From: QKTW01 sp052161885 | GTDB taxonomy: Bacteria; Bacteroidota; Bacteroidia; Chitinophagales; Chitinophagaceae | Assembly: GCA_052161885.1 (NCBI GenBank) | Contig: CP197396.1 | Span: forward strand, 2,232,001-2,296,000 | Direction: 5' to 3' | Length of the DNA stretch: 64,000 nt | Part shown: piece by piece, positions 1 through 8,487 of the stretch | How positions within the stretch are numbered: position 1 is the stretch's first letter | How the letters are laid out: every line of letters starts with the position of its first letter | Program-made: the position numbers and the translations under genes | The notes under the pieces: model-generated | Told to the model about the DNA's origin: nothing | Databases searched by the model: none | The model's input: the letters and a program-made list of their open reading frames with translations, nothing else

Positions 1-839
1 TCCAGCTTACGGAATAATATGGACACCAGCGCGGAGACAATGATCGAGTTTACCGTAATCATAATATGCGCTTTGTTATCTGCCATTTCACTGAGGCGCA
101 GGTGATTAGTAGATGTGGTACGAAACATAGTCTCCACGCCGCGTTCAGAACGTTTTTGCTTTTCTTTCTGTTTCTTTTTTTCCTCATCAGACAGGGGGAA
201 TGACACTTCGCCTGCTTCCGGCTGCGGTGCTTTTGCTTCTTTTTTATGCTGCTTATCCAGCAGTCGTTGCAGGTTTTCCTCCTTACCTTTTTGCAATAAG
301 GTGCGGGCATAATCTGTCTTAAACCGGTGCTCCCGCAGCAGATCAATATTTCCCTGCAGCCACTTACCATCGGGAATCTCAGCACCCAGGCGCATTTCCA
401 CTTCTTTACGCACCAGCTTATTGCTTGTTTTAAACTGCTCTGTCCCGAAATGAAACAGATCTGCATCACACATGATCTCTTCAATCAGTGTTTTAGGCTG
501 TTGCGGAAGACGCGTAGTCAATATACAGGATTGCGTTTTCTCAATAAGTAAGGCCGGCGCCTGCTGCTCTGTCAAAAATACCGTTGCCAGTTCAGCACCT
601 TTTTCCTCATGACCAGTCACAGCCCCAAACAGGTAACCTGTATCGTGAAACCATGCAGCGATATACACTGCGGCATAGTCTTCTTCTGCCAGCTGGTAGT
701 GGTCTGCCAGCTGTACCGCGGCCTTCACGACTCCTTCCGTATGGCTGAGATTGTGATAAGGCAACGCAGGATTTTGATTTTGTGCGAATAGAGAACGGAC
801 ATGCTCGGCCGTTTTATTCATCAGTTCCGTATTATTCAT
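1..839 (-). CDS. HD-domain protein with Pycsar-effector-type (PycTM) C-terminus, partial
   Basis: Frame read directly from the sequence; it is open for 279 codons from ATG 839 and runs off the left edge. The N-terminal half is an HD phosphohydrolase: His29/His33 in HNLSH, His65-Asp66 in FHDTGY, His77 in GHEEKG and Asp125 in CDAD form the expected metal-binding set. A charged Lys/Glu/Gln linker (about 190-235) leads to a segment reading FRTTSTNHLRLSEMADNKAH and then the beginning of a hydrophobic helix, which is the signature of the Pycsar effector transmembrane family (PF18967/DUF5706 type). HD-PycTM fusions are common in Bacteroidota. The second membrane helix is outside the window. It starts 17 bp after the metallophosphoesterase-Omp85 gene, so co-transcription is likely. 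No nucleotide cyclase is seen, so a defence role is an inference from the family. Confidence 0.85.
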   Translation of the reverse strand, partial: MNNTELMNKTAEHVRSLFAQNQNPALPYHNLSHTEGVVKAAVQLADHYQLAEEDYAAVYIAAWFHDTGYLFGAVTGHEEKGAELATVFLTEQQAPALLIEKTQSCILTTRLPQQPKTLIEEIMCDADLFHFGTEQFKTSNKLVRKEVEMRLGAEIPDGKWLQGNIDLLREHRFKTDYARTLLQKGKEENLQRLLDKQHKKEAKAPQPEAGEVSFPLSDEEKKKQKEKQKRSERGVETMFRTTSTNHLRLSEMADNKAHIMITVNSIIVSALVSILFRKL

Positions 840-856
840 TGCTCATGATTTATATG

Positions 857-3800
857 TTAAAACCTGTACCCGATCCGGAAATATGGATAGACGCCTTCAT
901 CTGAAAAACCGATACTGGCGTTGATCAGCAATAGTTTTGCCGGCGTCACATAAAAGCCTGCGCCATAGCCATCATGCCATACCGCAGAGTGCTCACCACT
1001 AACCCACACACGGCCTATATCATTAAAAGCGGTAAGCCCAACTGTTCCGGGGAACAGGTACGAATTGAAATCAAATAATTTGGCACGCAGCTCTATATTA
1101 TGAAATATCATTGCAGTACCGGCAAAACGGTAACTTCTGTAACCGCTGAGATTTTCTTTGCCACCAAGGTAAAGTAATTGAAAGAACTCGGGCTGACCGG
1201 AAATAAAACCGCCCCCAATCCTGTTTGCAATAACAAAACGCGGGTCCATACGGAAACTGATCAGGAAGCGCATGTCTGTATAAAACTGGCCGACAGCATC
1301 ATTTTCACCATTCAATTGCTTTAAAACAGTATAAGATGTACGCCAGTAAAAACCGCGGGTAGGCATCGTGCTGTCATTGCGTGTATTTATTTCAAAACCG
1401 GCGTTGAGACCTGCATAAGTTTTCTCGGCAAACAGGTCGCGGTCTGTGTGCTCTGCCTGGAAAACATTGATAAAACGGCCTTCATTTTCATCCTGCTTCA
1501 TTTTAAAATATTCGCCTTCCACGCCGCCGAAGAAATTCACCGCTTTGCTTACCGGACGAACGAGATTGGCCTGCAGACGGAATACATTGTACCGCGTTCT
1601 GTAATACCGGATAGCATTATCTCCTTTACGTATAAATTCTGTTTCATTTCCTTCTCCGAAAAAATTGGAGACGTTATCCGGCGCCTTTGCGTTAAAACTT
1701 ATGTCAAGATCATTCTTCCCGACAAGCCGCTTAAATATGCCATTGTAACGGATGAATGAAGCATCTGTTGCAAGCGCATGGCCAACCATTATTTTCTGCT
1801 CAGAAGAAAAAGGTTCCTTACGAAAACCGTGCGTGGTATATTTCAGGCCCAGTCCAAATAATATGCCGTCATCCAGATTATAGCCAATTGTTCCCAGCGG
1901 CATCAGGATATCGTATTTAAATGATCTGCCATTATAGCTATTAATAGAATTATTTTCAGAAGCATGCACAGAAGCAAGGGATGAAGCAGGAAAAACATTG
2001 TCTTTGTCCGACTGGTCGTACACTACAAGTTTTGCTTTATTCCTGATATCCTTGTTCACATAAAAACTGTCATCGCCACCACCACCTATCATCCGCACTT
2101 TTATCGGAGATTTTTCAGAGCCTGTAACGGCAAAAACATCATCACCGCCGCGGCCATACAGACGCAGTTCTTTGGTCTCTGCCGGATAAAACTGCCGGTG
2201 GTAGAGCCTGCGGCCGGCTTTTTCCTTTTTAAACTTATAGACATCAACCGTTACACTACCATCGTCTTCATGGTGCACTTCAAACAGTTCTTTTTTATCT
2301 GAGCCCGTTATACTGACCGTTTTTGCGAGGAAGCGATAATATTTCAGGCCATCTTTCATCAGTTCATTACGACGCGCTTTAAGGTTGTCGATCGTCATTT
2401 TGCCACATTGCGCATAGATCGTATCGGGCAATTGCTTCACTGCTTTTTCAATCACATCATCTGTTACAAGGTGTTGTACATCTGCAATCACTTCTTTCCA
2501 GTCATGCTCGCTTAACTGTACGAGAAAGAACCGGTCAAAATACCGGCCGTTGAACATAGCGCCATTTACATCGCGGACATGAGGTTTAAATCCCTGGAAT
2601 TTCGGCTGCAGCCATTTCCGTGCGGCAACAGCGGCTATAAGACCGGAATTCATGAAATAAACCTGGTCACGGTCGCGGGGCACAGGAGAGAAAACATCCA
2701 CATCATCAGATGATTTTTTTATCCAGCGCCATTGATCCTCATGCCGGTCCCAGTCCGCGATCAGCAAGTCCAGCATACGCGCTTTCAATACAGCTCTTTC
2801 ATCTATAATGTTGTCATTATCCTCTTCCAGTTTGTCCAGTAACTTAAATGATGTATATGTTTTCTTATCGTCTTCAGCACCTGGCTCACGCTCTTCATAC
2901 ACGCATACCGACCCTGCAAAATCTTCACGATATATGCCCAATGCCGGATCATCAGGTACATACACGATCTGCGGATGCGCATGCGGCACACCCAGTACAT
3001 CAGCCAGTACCGGTACTGTCAGCGGTGCATACGGATTTGCAGCAGATATCTGGTCCTGCACTATTTCTTTGGCTACTGTTTCTCTGAGTCCTTCGGGCAG
3101 TGCCAGCGCCGGGTTTTTCTGAACAGTACGCAGCACCCATTCCTTACCGGATGGATCCTTCATCCGTAAAGACTTTGTTTGCTTACCACCGCCTTTCTGC
3201 AATATGGTCATACCTCCGTTTTCCTGCTGTATGTGAAAGACTTTCATCCGTACGGGTGTAGCCCATATTTTACGATACCCTTCACCCAGGAAGAAGCGGT
3301 GTACACTCCCTGCGTCATTATATTCCGGCGCTATTACTGCAGTGACACTGTCTTTGCCTGTAGCTGTGCTTTCTTTTGCTGCTACCGGCACTTCTGCGCG
3401 ATGCGGCTCTTCCGAACGGCTTGCATATACCTCATGTGCCGTCTCATTTTCATCTACTTCATAAAAGCGTATTACCTGCTGTCCACCTGACAGATATTCT
3501 ATAGCAGCAAAGCCCCATGATGACGATGCAAATAGTGTATTGGCAGCCTTCTTAACACGTTCCCTGTTAATCCCCGACCCGCTCACAATATAACTACGGC
3601 CTTTATCATGTATCAGCTGCAGGGTATGATCATGGCCACCTGCAAAGGTTACATCCGGCGCTATGGCCAGTGCCTGCTCTATCGAAGTCACCATCTGGCG
3701 GTACACCGGATGTTTCAGGTCCTGCACATTACCGAAACCGCCGCGCACTACAGGATAAATGGAACCAAGCACAGGCAAAGGGATATACAGGTTTTTCTTC

Positions 3801-4522
3801 AATGCAGTGAACGGAAAAATGTGTTCCTTCCAGGTATAGTAACCGCCATGTACGCCGTGGCTGCGCATAGGCTGGTGAGAAATGAAAATGATCTTTTTAT
3901 CCCGGTTGCGATAGGCAATATCATGCAGACGGGCCGTCACTTCATCCTGCGTCTTGCAGGGACAATCGCTTTCCACGCCCGGCTTTTCATAAGGCTGCAG
4001 CCACCATTGCGTGTCCATAATAATCATTACCACGCTATCGCCAAGATGTATTTCTTCCGGACCAGGACAGCCATCTTTGGGCAAAAACGAAATATTAGGC
4101 TGCTGCAGATCTGTTACAAATTTCCCCTGCCTTTTGATACGCTCCCAACCCTGCGGGCCGCTCTTCTGCCAGTCGTGATTACCGGGTACTACATATACTT
4201 TTGCTTTATACCCGTAGAATGGTTTCAGCTGTTTTGTGAGTACATCTGCCAATGATTTGTAATTACGATCATCCTCATCGGGCAGGCCATAACTGTATAC
4301 ATTATCACCGGCGAAAACCACAGTTGTATTAATGTCATCCTTATCAATAATTTTTGCAGCGGCATCAGGGACTATGCTTTTATCCCTGTACAAACGGCCG
4401 GCATCGCCTATTATGATAATACGTTGCAATACCTTTTCCTGTGCAGAAATGCTCCCCGCAACAAAAAGATATAAGCAAATGAAAAAAAGTATCCTGGTGT
4501 ACTGCTGACGCATAGGCATCAT
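857..4522 (-). CDS. Outer-membrane metallophosphoesterase / kinase-like / Omp85 barrel fusion
   Basis: A 1221-aa exported protein. Signal peptide about 1-28, then a calcineurin-like phosphoesterase at about 34-340: Asp40 (IIGDAG), Asp73 (GDNVYS), Asn115-His116 (PGNHDW), His216 (ISHQPM) and His297/His299 (GGHDHT), a complete two-metal set. Residues about 410-780 hold a region with the motif IADWDRHEDQWRW at 588-600 and RDRD near 616-619, which resembles the catalytic loop and metal site of atypical (FAM20/HipA/CotH-like) kinases; this is an inference. Gly/Asp-rich segments (GRGGDDVF, GGGGDDSF, about 790-820) look like RTX-type calcium loops. From about 865 to the end is an Omp85/BamA-type surface-antigen barrel ending in Phe (YFRIGYRF). 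The start overlaps the upstream stop (TAATG). Phosphoesterase-Omp85 fusions are known in Bacteroidota; the substrate is unknown. Confidence 0.85.
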   Translation of the reverse strand: MMPMRQQYTRILFFICLYLFVAGSISAQEKVLQRIIIIGDAGRLYRDKSIVPDAAAKIIDKDDINTTVVFAGDNVYSYGLPDEDDRNYKSLADVLTKQLKPFYGYKAKVYVVPGNHDWQKSGPQGWERIKRQGKFVTDLQQPNISFLPKDGCPGPEEIHLGDSVVMIIMDTQWWLQPYEKPGVESDCPCKTQDEVTARLHDIAYRNRDKKIIFISHQPMRSHGVHGGYYTWKEHIFPFTALKKNLYIPLPVLGSIYPVVRGGFGNVQDLKHPVYRQMVTSIEQALAIAPDVTFAGGHDHTLQLIHDKGRSYIVSGSGINRERVKKAANTLFASSSWGFAAIEYLSGGQQVIRFYEVDENETAHEVYASRSEEPHRAEVPVAAKESTATGKDSVTAVIAPEYNDAGSVHRFFLGEGYRKIWATPVRMKVFHIQQENGGMTILQKGGGKQTKSLRMKDPSGKEWVLRTVQKNPALALPEGLRETVAKEIVQDQISAANPYAPLTVPVLADVLGVPHAHPQIVYVPDDPALGIYREDFAGSVCVYEEREPGAEDDKKTYTSFKLLDKLEEDNDNIIDERAVLKARMLDLLIADWDRHEDQWRWIKKSSDDVDVFSPVPRDRDQVYFMNSGLIAAVAARKWLQPKFQGFKPHVRDVNGAMFNGRYFDRFFLVQLSEHDWKEVIADVQHLVTDDVIEKAVKQLPDTIYAQCGKMTIDNLKARRNELMKDGLKYYRFLAKTVSITGSDKKELFEVHHEDDGSVTVDVYKFKKEKAGRRLYHRQFYPAETKELRLYGRGGDDVFAVTGSEKSPIKVRMIGGGGDDSFYVNKDIRNKAKLVVYDQSDKDNVFPASSLASVHASENNSINSYNGRSFKYDILMPLGTIGYNLDDGILFGLGLKYTTHGFRKEPFSSEQKIMVGHALATDASFIRYNGIFKRLVGKNDLDISFNAKAPDNVSNFFGEGNETEFIRKGDNAIRYYRTRYNVFRLQANLVRPVSKAVNFFGGVEGEYFKMKQDENEGRFINVFQAEHTDRDLFAEKTYAGLNAGFEINTRNDSTMPTRGFYWRTSYTVLKQLNGENDAVGQFYTDMRFLISFRMDPRFVIANRIGGGFISGQPEFFQLLYLGGKENLSGYRSYRFAGTAMIFHNIELRAKLFDFNSYLFPGTVGLTAFNDIGRVWVSGEHSAVWHDGYGAGFYVTPAKLLLINASIGFSDEGVYPYFRIGYRF

Positions 4523-5361
4523 TAATTTTTCGGGTGATATGGAAACTTAATAATATTAGGATGTATATCTGCCGCTTCATTGGAAATATACATATTACCT
4601 TCTGTATCGAATGTAAGGCCTTCGGCCTGCCAGCAAAGCTTTGGGTCAAGGTGGTACACGCCGCTCACCTTACCGGCCGGATTCAGCACCACAAGTAATT
4701 TCTCAATAGAAGCCAGGATATACAATTCGCCGGTCAGCGGATGAACGGCTGCGGCCGATGGACGGAATGTTTTTATATCGGCATTTGCCATAGCTGCAAT
4801 ATCAGCCCAATGTATCACCAGCGAAGGAATTACGGAAAATTCACGTTTGGCTATATCAAATGCATAGCCATGTGTTGTTTCCTCTTTATGGTCTTTATGG
4901 GCATTTTTTACTACAAGCTCAATGGTGTTATTCTTCTTATCCCAATACATCGCTTCAAACTCAGCTTCCTTCCCGGGATATACATATTCATTTACATCCG
5001 TCACACCGGCGCCGGTGTATTTCATTTGCCAGAGATGGCCGTCGCTGCGCAGTACATACCAGTTGCTGTCTGTACAAACAATGTCTTCGTAATCTCCTTT
5101 TTCAGCAAACCGGATCTCTTCTTTGATGCGGAATGCTGCTGTATCAACGATGTAAATTTTCCCTTTTTCATCGTTGTGTGTGATAATCGAATGCAATGCC
5201 GGAACATACGCCATGCCGGAAATTTCATCGAGCTGCTCCTCAAGTTTCACTTCTCTCGCATCAGCCCAGGAATAGCCATTGGGGAATGTTTTTTTCTTTC
5301 CGGCACCGGAAACACAAGACGCAGCAAGCAATATTAACGACAGGATAAAACATTTCCTCAT
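4522..5361 (-). CDS. SdiA-regulated-family beta-propeller lipoprotein
   Basis: A 279-aa protein with a lipoprotein signal (LILLAASC, Cys16 as the likely lipidated residue). The mature part has the typical SdiA-regulated/phytase-like propeller strings: LDEISGMAYV, GDYEDIV, YVLRSDGHLW, and near the C-terminus AEGLTFDTEGNMYISNEA. Family members are secreted or periplasmic six-bladed propellers of unsettled function; some resemble phytase-like or esterase propellers. The stop codon overlaps the start of the metallophosphoesterase gene by one base (TAATG), which suggests translational coupling. It follows the GAF-like gene by 23 bp. A periplasmic partner of the downstream surface phosphatase is conceivable but not shown. 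Confidence 0.8.
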   Translation of the reverse strand: MRKCFILSLILLAASCVSGAGKKKTFPNGYSWADAREVKLEEQLDEISGMAYVPALHSIITHNDEKGKIYIVDTAAFRIKEEIRFAEKGDYEDIVCTDSNWYVLRSDGHLWQMKYTGAGVTDVNEYVYPGKEAEFEAMYWDKKNNTIELVVKNAHKDHKEETTHGYAFDIAKREFSVIPSLVIHWADIAAMANADIKTFRPSAAAVHPLTGELYILASIEKLLVVLNPAGKVSGVYHLDPKLCWQAEGLTFDTEGNMYISNEAADIHPNIIKFPYHPKN

Positions 5362-5384
5362 AATGAGTAGATCTGTTATGGTTT

Positions 5385-7784
5385 TTAAAGATTACGCTCT
5401 TCACCTGCCGTACCCTGCAATATTTTTTGATTTCCGCGGTCCATGTTTATGGCTACACGCAATGCCTTAAGACCGCTCACCCCTTGCAGCTTCTCCAGCT
5501 CAAGATAGTTGATCTCCGGCAACAACCATCCTTCTCCTATCAGCTGCTGCAATGCATTCCTGTACACTGCGGCCTCGCGGCTATGGGCATATACTACCGC
5601 AATGGTGCCTGGCTGTGTGAGACGTTCATTGGTATCAAGTATGTATGCTTTATCAATTCTCTTTTTGATTACTTCATAACGTATGCTGTATGCGCCTTCT
5701 ACATCAAACCGTCTTTCATCTGTGCGGAAATTAATATCCACCGGGTGCATATGGGCGAGTATCAGTTGTGTGGTGGCGAGTTGATGGAGTGTATATTGCT
5801 TTACCTCCTTTGCAGCAATGGCCATTTTCACCATCAGGCGCAGCTGCCAGTCTATTATCTGCGGTATCTTTGCCGTATCAAAAGGCTGCCAGGGCGCAAT
5901 GCTCTGCCCGGCATACAGGTTATATTCCCATCCATCTGTTTTGAATTTTTCAAAATAATGCGGCACAAACTGCTGCAGCTCGCGGCTGGCTGCGTTCAAC
6001 TGTTTTTTCAAGGCTTCGTTAATATCCTGCATACTCCGCTCGTAACTGTTACGTGAGCCATGAAATAAACTCTGACCGTTCCTGGCTTTTGTAACATAAT
6101 TATCGGCAGATTCAGCAGGTATTTGACCCTGTTCTTTCAGATCGTATATAAGTATAATACTGTCCTCATCCAGGAACTGCTGTATCTCTGCCTCCTGCTC
6201 TATCGTCAGGCTTTCAGACATCATAGCCTGCCAGTAACGTATCTGGCTAAGCATATCATCCACCTGTTGCATTGCCTCCCCGGCTGTTACATTCCGCAAC
6301 AGTTGAGAGAGATGCAGCAGTTGTGTTGAAAAATCGGACCGTGTGGCGAAAAGCCGTTCCTGGGAAGAGTTACGTATATCTACCGCACCATAAAAAGGAT
6401 AAAGGTTGTCAAAACGTACAGGAGGAATAAGGACGTTCCGGCCGTTTTTATGATGACGCAGCACCGTCCAGGCTATTTCATTGAATTTCCAGGAAACAGC
6501 GGGCTGGATGGCCGTATAACGCTCGCGGATAAAGCTCTCCATTCTGTCGCGGAGCCGGTCCATCTGGTATACAAGAAACTCCCGGTACAATGGCATGGCC
6601 CTTTCCATTTTACGGATATGGCTGCCGCTGATAGCATTGACGCCTGTACCGCCCAGTTCAACGATCCCCAGCAGGCTGTCCCTGTTCCACACCGGAAATA
6701 CTGCAATGCTTTGCAGATCTGTTTCTGCCAGCCGTTTCATGATCTCCGTCTGCTGGTTATTGCAGACGTTATTATTGATCATATAACCGGCATGTTCTTC
6801 TACCTTCAGCGCCATTTTACCGAACAATTCCTGCAGATCCTCTGTAGGGCATGCGTGCTGCAGCCTCCGGAATAATATACTGGTAGCACCAATTACATTT
6901 TCATCGTAGACGTACCGGTTATTGATTTTTACAAACGGAATCATGCCGATCTCCAGCTCTCTGCTGCCCAGGAATGACGAGGTTGCTTTCTTAATATTTT
7001 CAAACGCCAGTACTTCCGGCTGTGTGTGCATGTTAGCCACGTTTTCCTGCAGTATATGAAAAGCTTCTTCTTCAGTAACATCACTCAGCGTAAAAATGAA
7101 AAAGCCTTCAAGCATAAACCTGCTGATGTCTATCGGCGTTTCCAGGTCGCGCCATGAAGGAACTACCTCATTTGCATAATCTACCCATTCCTGCCGCAGG
7201 GCCGGAATCTCACCGTCTGCCTTCATTGTGGCAAACTGTTTATTTACCGAAAAACGATAGTATGTTGTCAGCATTCCATCCGAACCCGGCGCCTGAAACA
7301 GCATCTGGGTCCTGTATTTGTCCATACCTTCAATACCATAACAGGTTTTCAGTATCTCACGGTATATCATGCGGTAATTTTCCTCGAGCGTATGCTGTTC
7401 ATCTACCGGAGACAGCCGGAAGCTTCCATTATCTTCAAATACAATATCCCGGAAGCCATCTGAATAACTGAAAAAACGCAGCGGCGACAACAAACCCAAA
7501 GCATCTTCTATATTTTTTTCTCTTGGAAAAAGCGGGAACAGGCTGAGCTCCATCAGGTCCAGCAGATCTTTATACGGGTCGAGGACTGCAGGGTCAGGAA
7601 TACAGCCGCAAAGAAGCGGGCTGTTACTGATCGTATCACGGATGTTCTCAAAAAAAACACGTTGTTTCCCGGGATCAAGTGTTTCAATATATTGGTTCAG
7701 CTCATGAAGATATGGCTGAAAAGAAAGATTGAACCGGATCAACGGCCCTTTCTGGTATAGCGGATCTATTGTCAGTACTTCCAT
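5385..7784 (-). CDS. 799-aa cytoplasmic protein with a GAF-like central region
   Basis: No signal peptide or membrane segment is visible, so the protein should be cytoplasmic. Residues about 260-410 fit a degenerate GAF fold, with the strand-like segments LQSIAVFPVWNRDSLLGIV and MIPFVKINNRYVYDE. The N-terminal 250 residues and C-terminal 350 residues match nothing I recognise; the C-terminal part is helix-rich. Similar long GAF-containing proteins occur in Chitinophagaceae without assigned function. It is the first gene of the leftward unit that includes the lipoprotein, the phosphoesterase-Omp85 fusion and the HD-PycTM protein, with gaps of 23, -1 and 17 bp. As the only cytoplasmic ligand-sensor candidate in the unit it may act as the sensor; this is inference. 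Confidence 0.75.
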   Translation of the reverse strand: MEVLTIDPLYQKGPLIRFNLSFQPYLHELNQYIETLDPGKQRVFFENIRDTISNSPLLCGCIPDPAVLDPYKDLLDLMELSLFPLFPREKNIEDALGLLSPLRFFSYSDGFRDIVFEDNGSFRLSPVDEQHTLEENYRMIYREILKTCYGIEGMDKYRTQMLFQAPGSDGMLTTYYRFSVNKQFATMKADGEIPALRQEWVDYANEVVPSWRDLETPIDISRFMLEGFFIFTLSDVTEEEAFHILQENVANMHTQPEVLAFENIKKATSSFLGSRELEIGMIPFVKINNRYVYDENVIGATSILFRRLQHACPTEDLQELFGKMALKVEEHAGYMINNNVCNNQQTEIMKRLAETDLQSIAVFPVWNRDSLLGIVELGGTGVNAISGSHIRKMERAMPLYREFLVYQMDRLRDRMESFIRERYTAIQPAVSWKFNEIAWTVLRHHKNGRNVLIPPVRFDNLYPFYGAVDIRNSSQERLFATRSDFSTQLLHLSQLLRNVTAGEAMQQVDDMLSQIRYWQAMMSESLTIEQEAEIQQFLDEDSIILIYDLKEQGQIPAESADNYVTKARNGQSLFHGSRNSYERSMQDINEALKKQLNAASRELQQFVPHYFEKFKTDGWEYNLYAGQSIAPWQPFDTAKIPQIIDWQLRLMVKMAIAAKEVKQYTLHQLATTQLILAHMHPVDINFRTDERRFDVEGAYSIRYEVIKKRIDKAYILDTNERLTQPGTIAVVYAHSREAAVYRNALQQLIGEGWLLPEINYLELEKLQGVSGLKALRVAINMDRGNQKILQGTAGEERNL

Positions 7785-7913
7785 GCTGCAGGAAAAAATA
7801 TCAGATTAACCGTAACATAAAGATACTGATATTACTATAAGGCAATATTGATATACACTATATGTACAACTGATCCGCGGATATAAATAAGAAATACCTG
7901 CCGGCCCCGAAAC

Positions 7914-8420
7914 TTATTGCCCGTTATACGCACGATAGCAGTAGCCCAGTTTTATTGCCCCCCAGAATTTTGGAAACAAAGCTCCCGTATGCGGTTCTGT
8001 TTCAATACCCGCTGTAATGCCATTCGAAAATATATACCTGCAGCCAAGCGGAAAAAATAATGTGGGATATTGTTTGGTAGGTTTTATTTCAAAAGAAATT
8101 CTGTCGGGGTCAGAATTACAGGCTAATTCTATACCTGCATATAAGTCAAGATGTTTAGACCTTAGCGGCAAATGCCTTGCTGCGCCAATGTTTACACCGG
8201 ACAAGCCAAGCCCCACATCGAGACTGATAACCGGAAAAATATAACCGCCAAAATTTACTGACTGCCAGCCTGCACATCCTCCTGCTGATCCGTCTACCCA
8301 CCAGCGCCTGTATTTTACAGGATCAGCCTATGGATCTTTATAATTAATACCGGGACATGGCTGCCCAAAAGCAAGAGCAGGCAATACGCACAAAAACCAA
8401 CAGGTTATATAGCTTCTCAT
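7914..8420 (-). pseudogene. Small exported (barrel-like) protein gene interrupted by an in-frame TAG
   Basis: From ATG 8420 the frame encodes a clear signal peptide (MRSYITCWFLCVLPALAFGQ) and reaches codon 31, which is TAG (8328-8330). The same frame continues open for 138 more codons to a normal stop at 7914 and includes plausible outer-membrane beta-strand sequence (GGYIFPVISLDVGLGLSGV, LDLYAGIELAC, FWGAIKLGYCYRA). Only the nonsense codon separates the export signal from the body. A GTG at 8216 could allow only a signal-less product. The gene is therefore most simply a recent pseudogene; a sequencing error or amber readthrough cannot be excluded. Unbroken, the product would be about 168 aa. 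Confidence 0.75.
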
Positions 8421-8487
8421 GCAACAGATAACGAAGCAACACAGTAAACATTATCTTTATCACCTTATTACATATCGCAAAATAATT

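Noticed and set aside
3608..4255. Rightward 215-codon frame
   Set aside because: Antisense to the strongly conserved metallophosphoesterase domain; the product has no recognisable domain.
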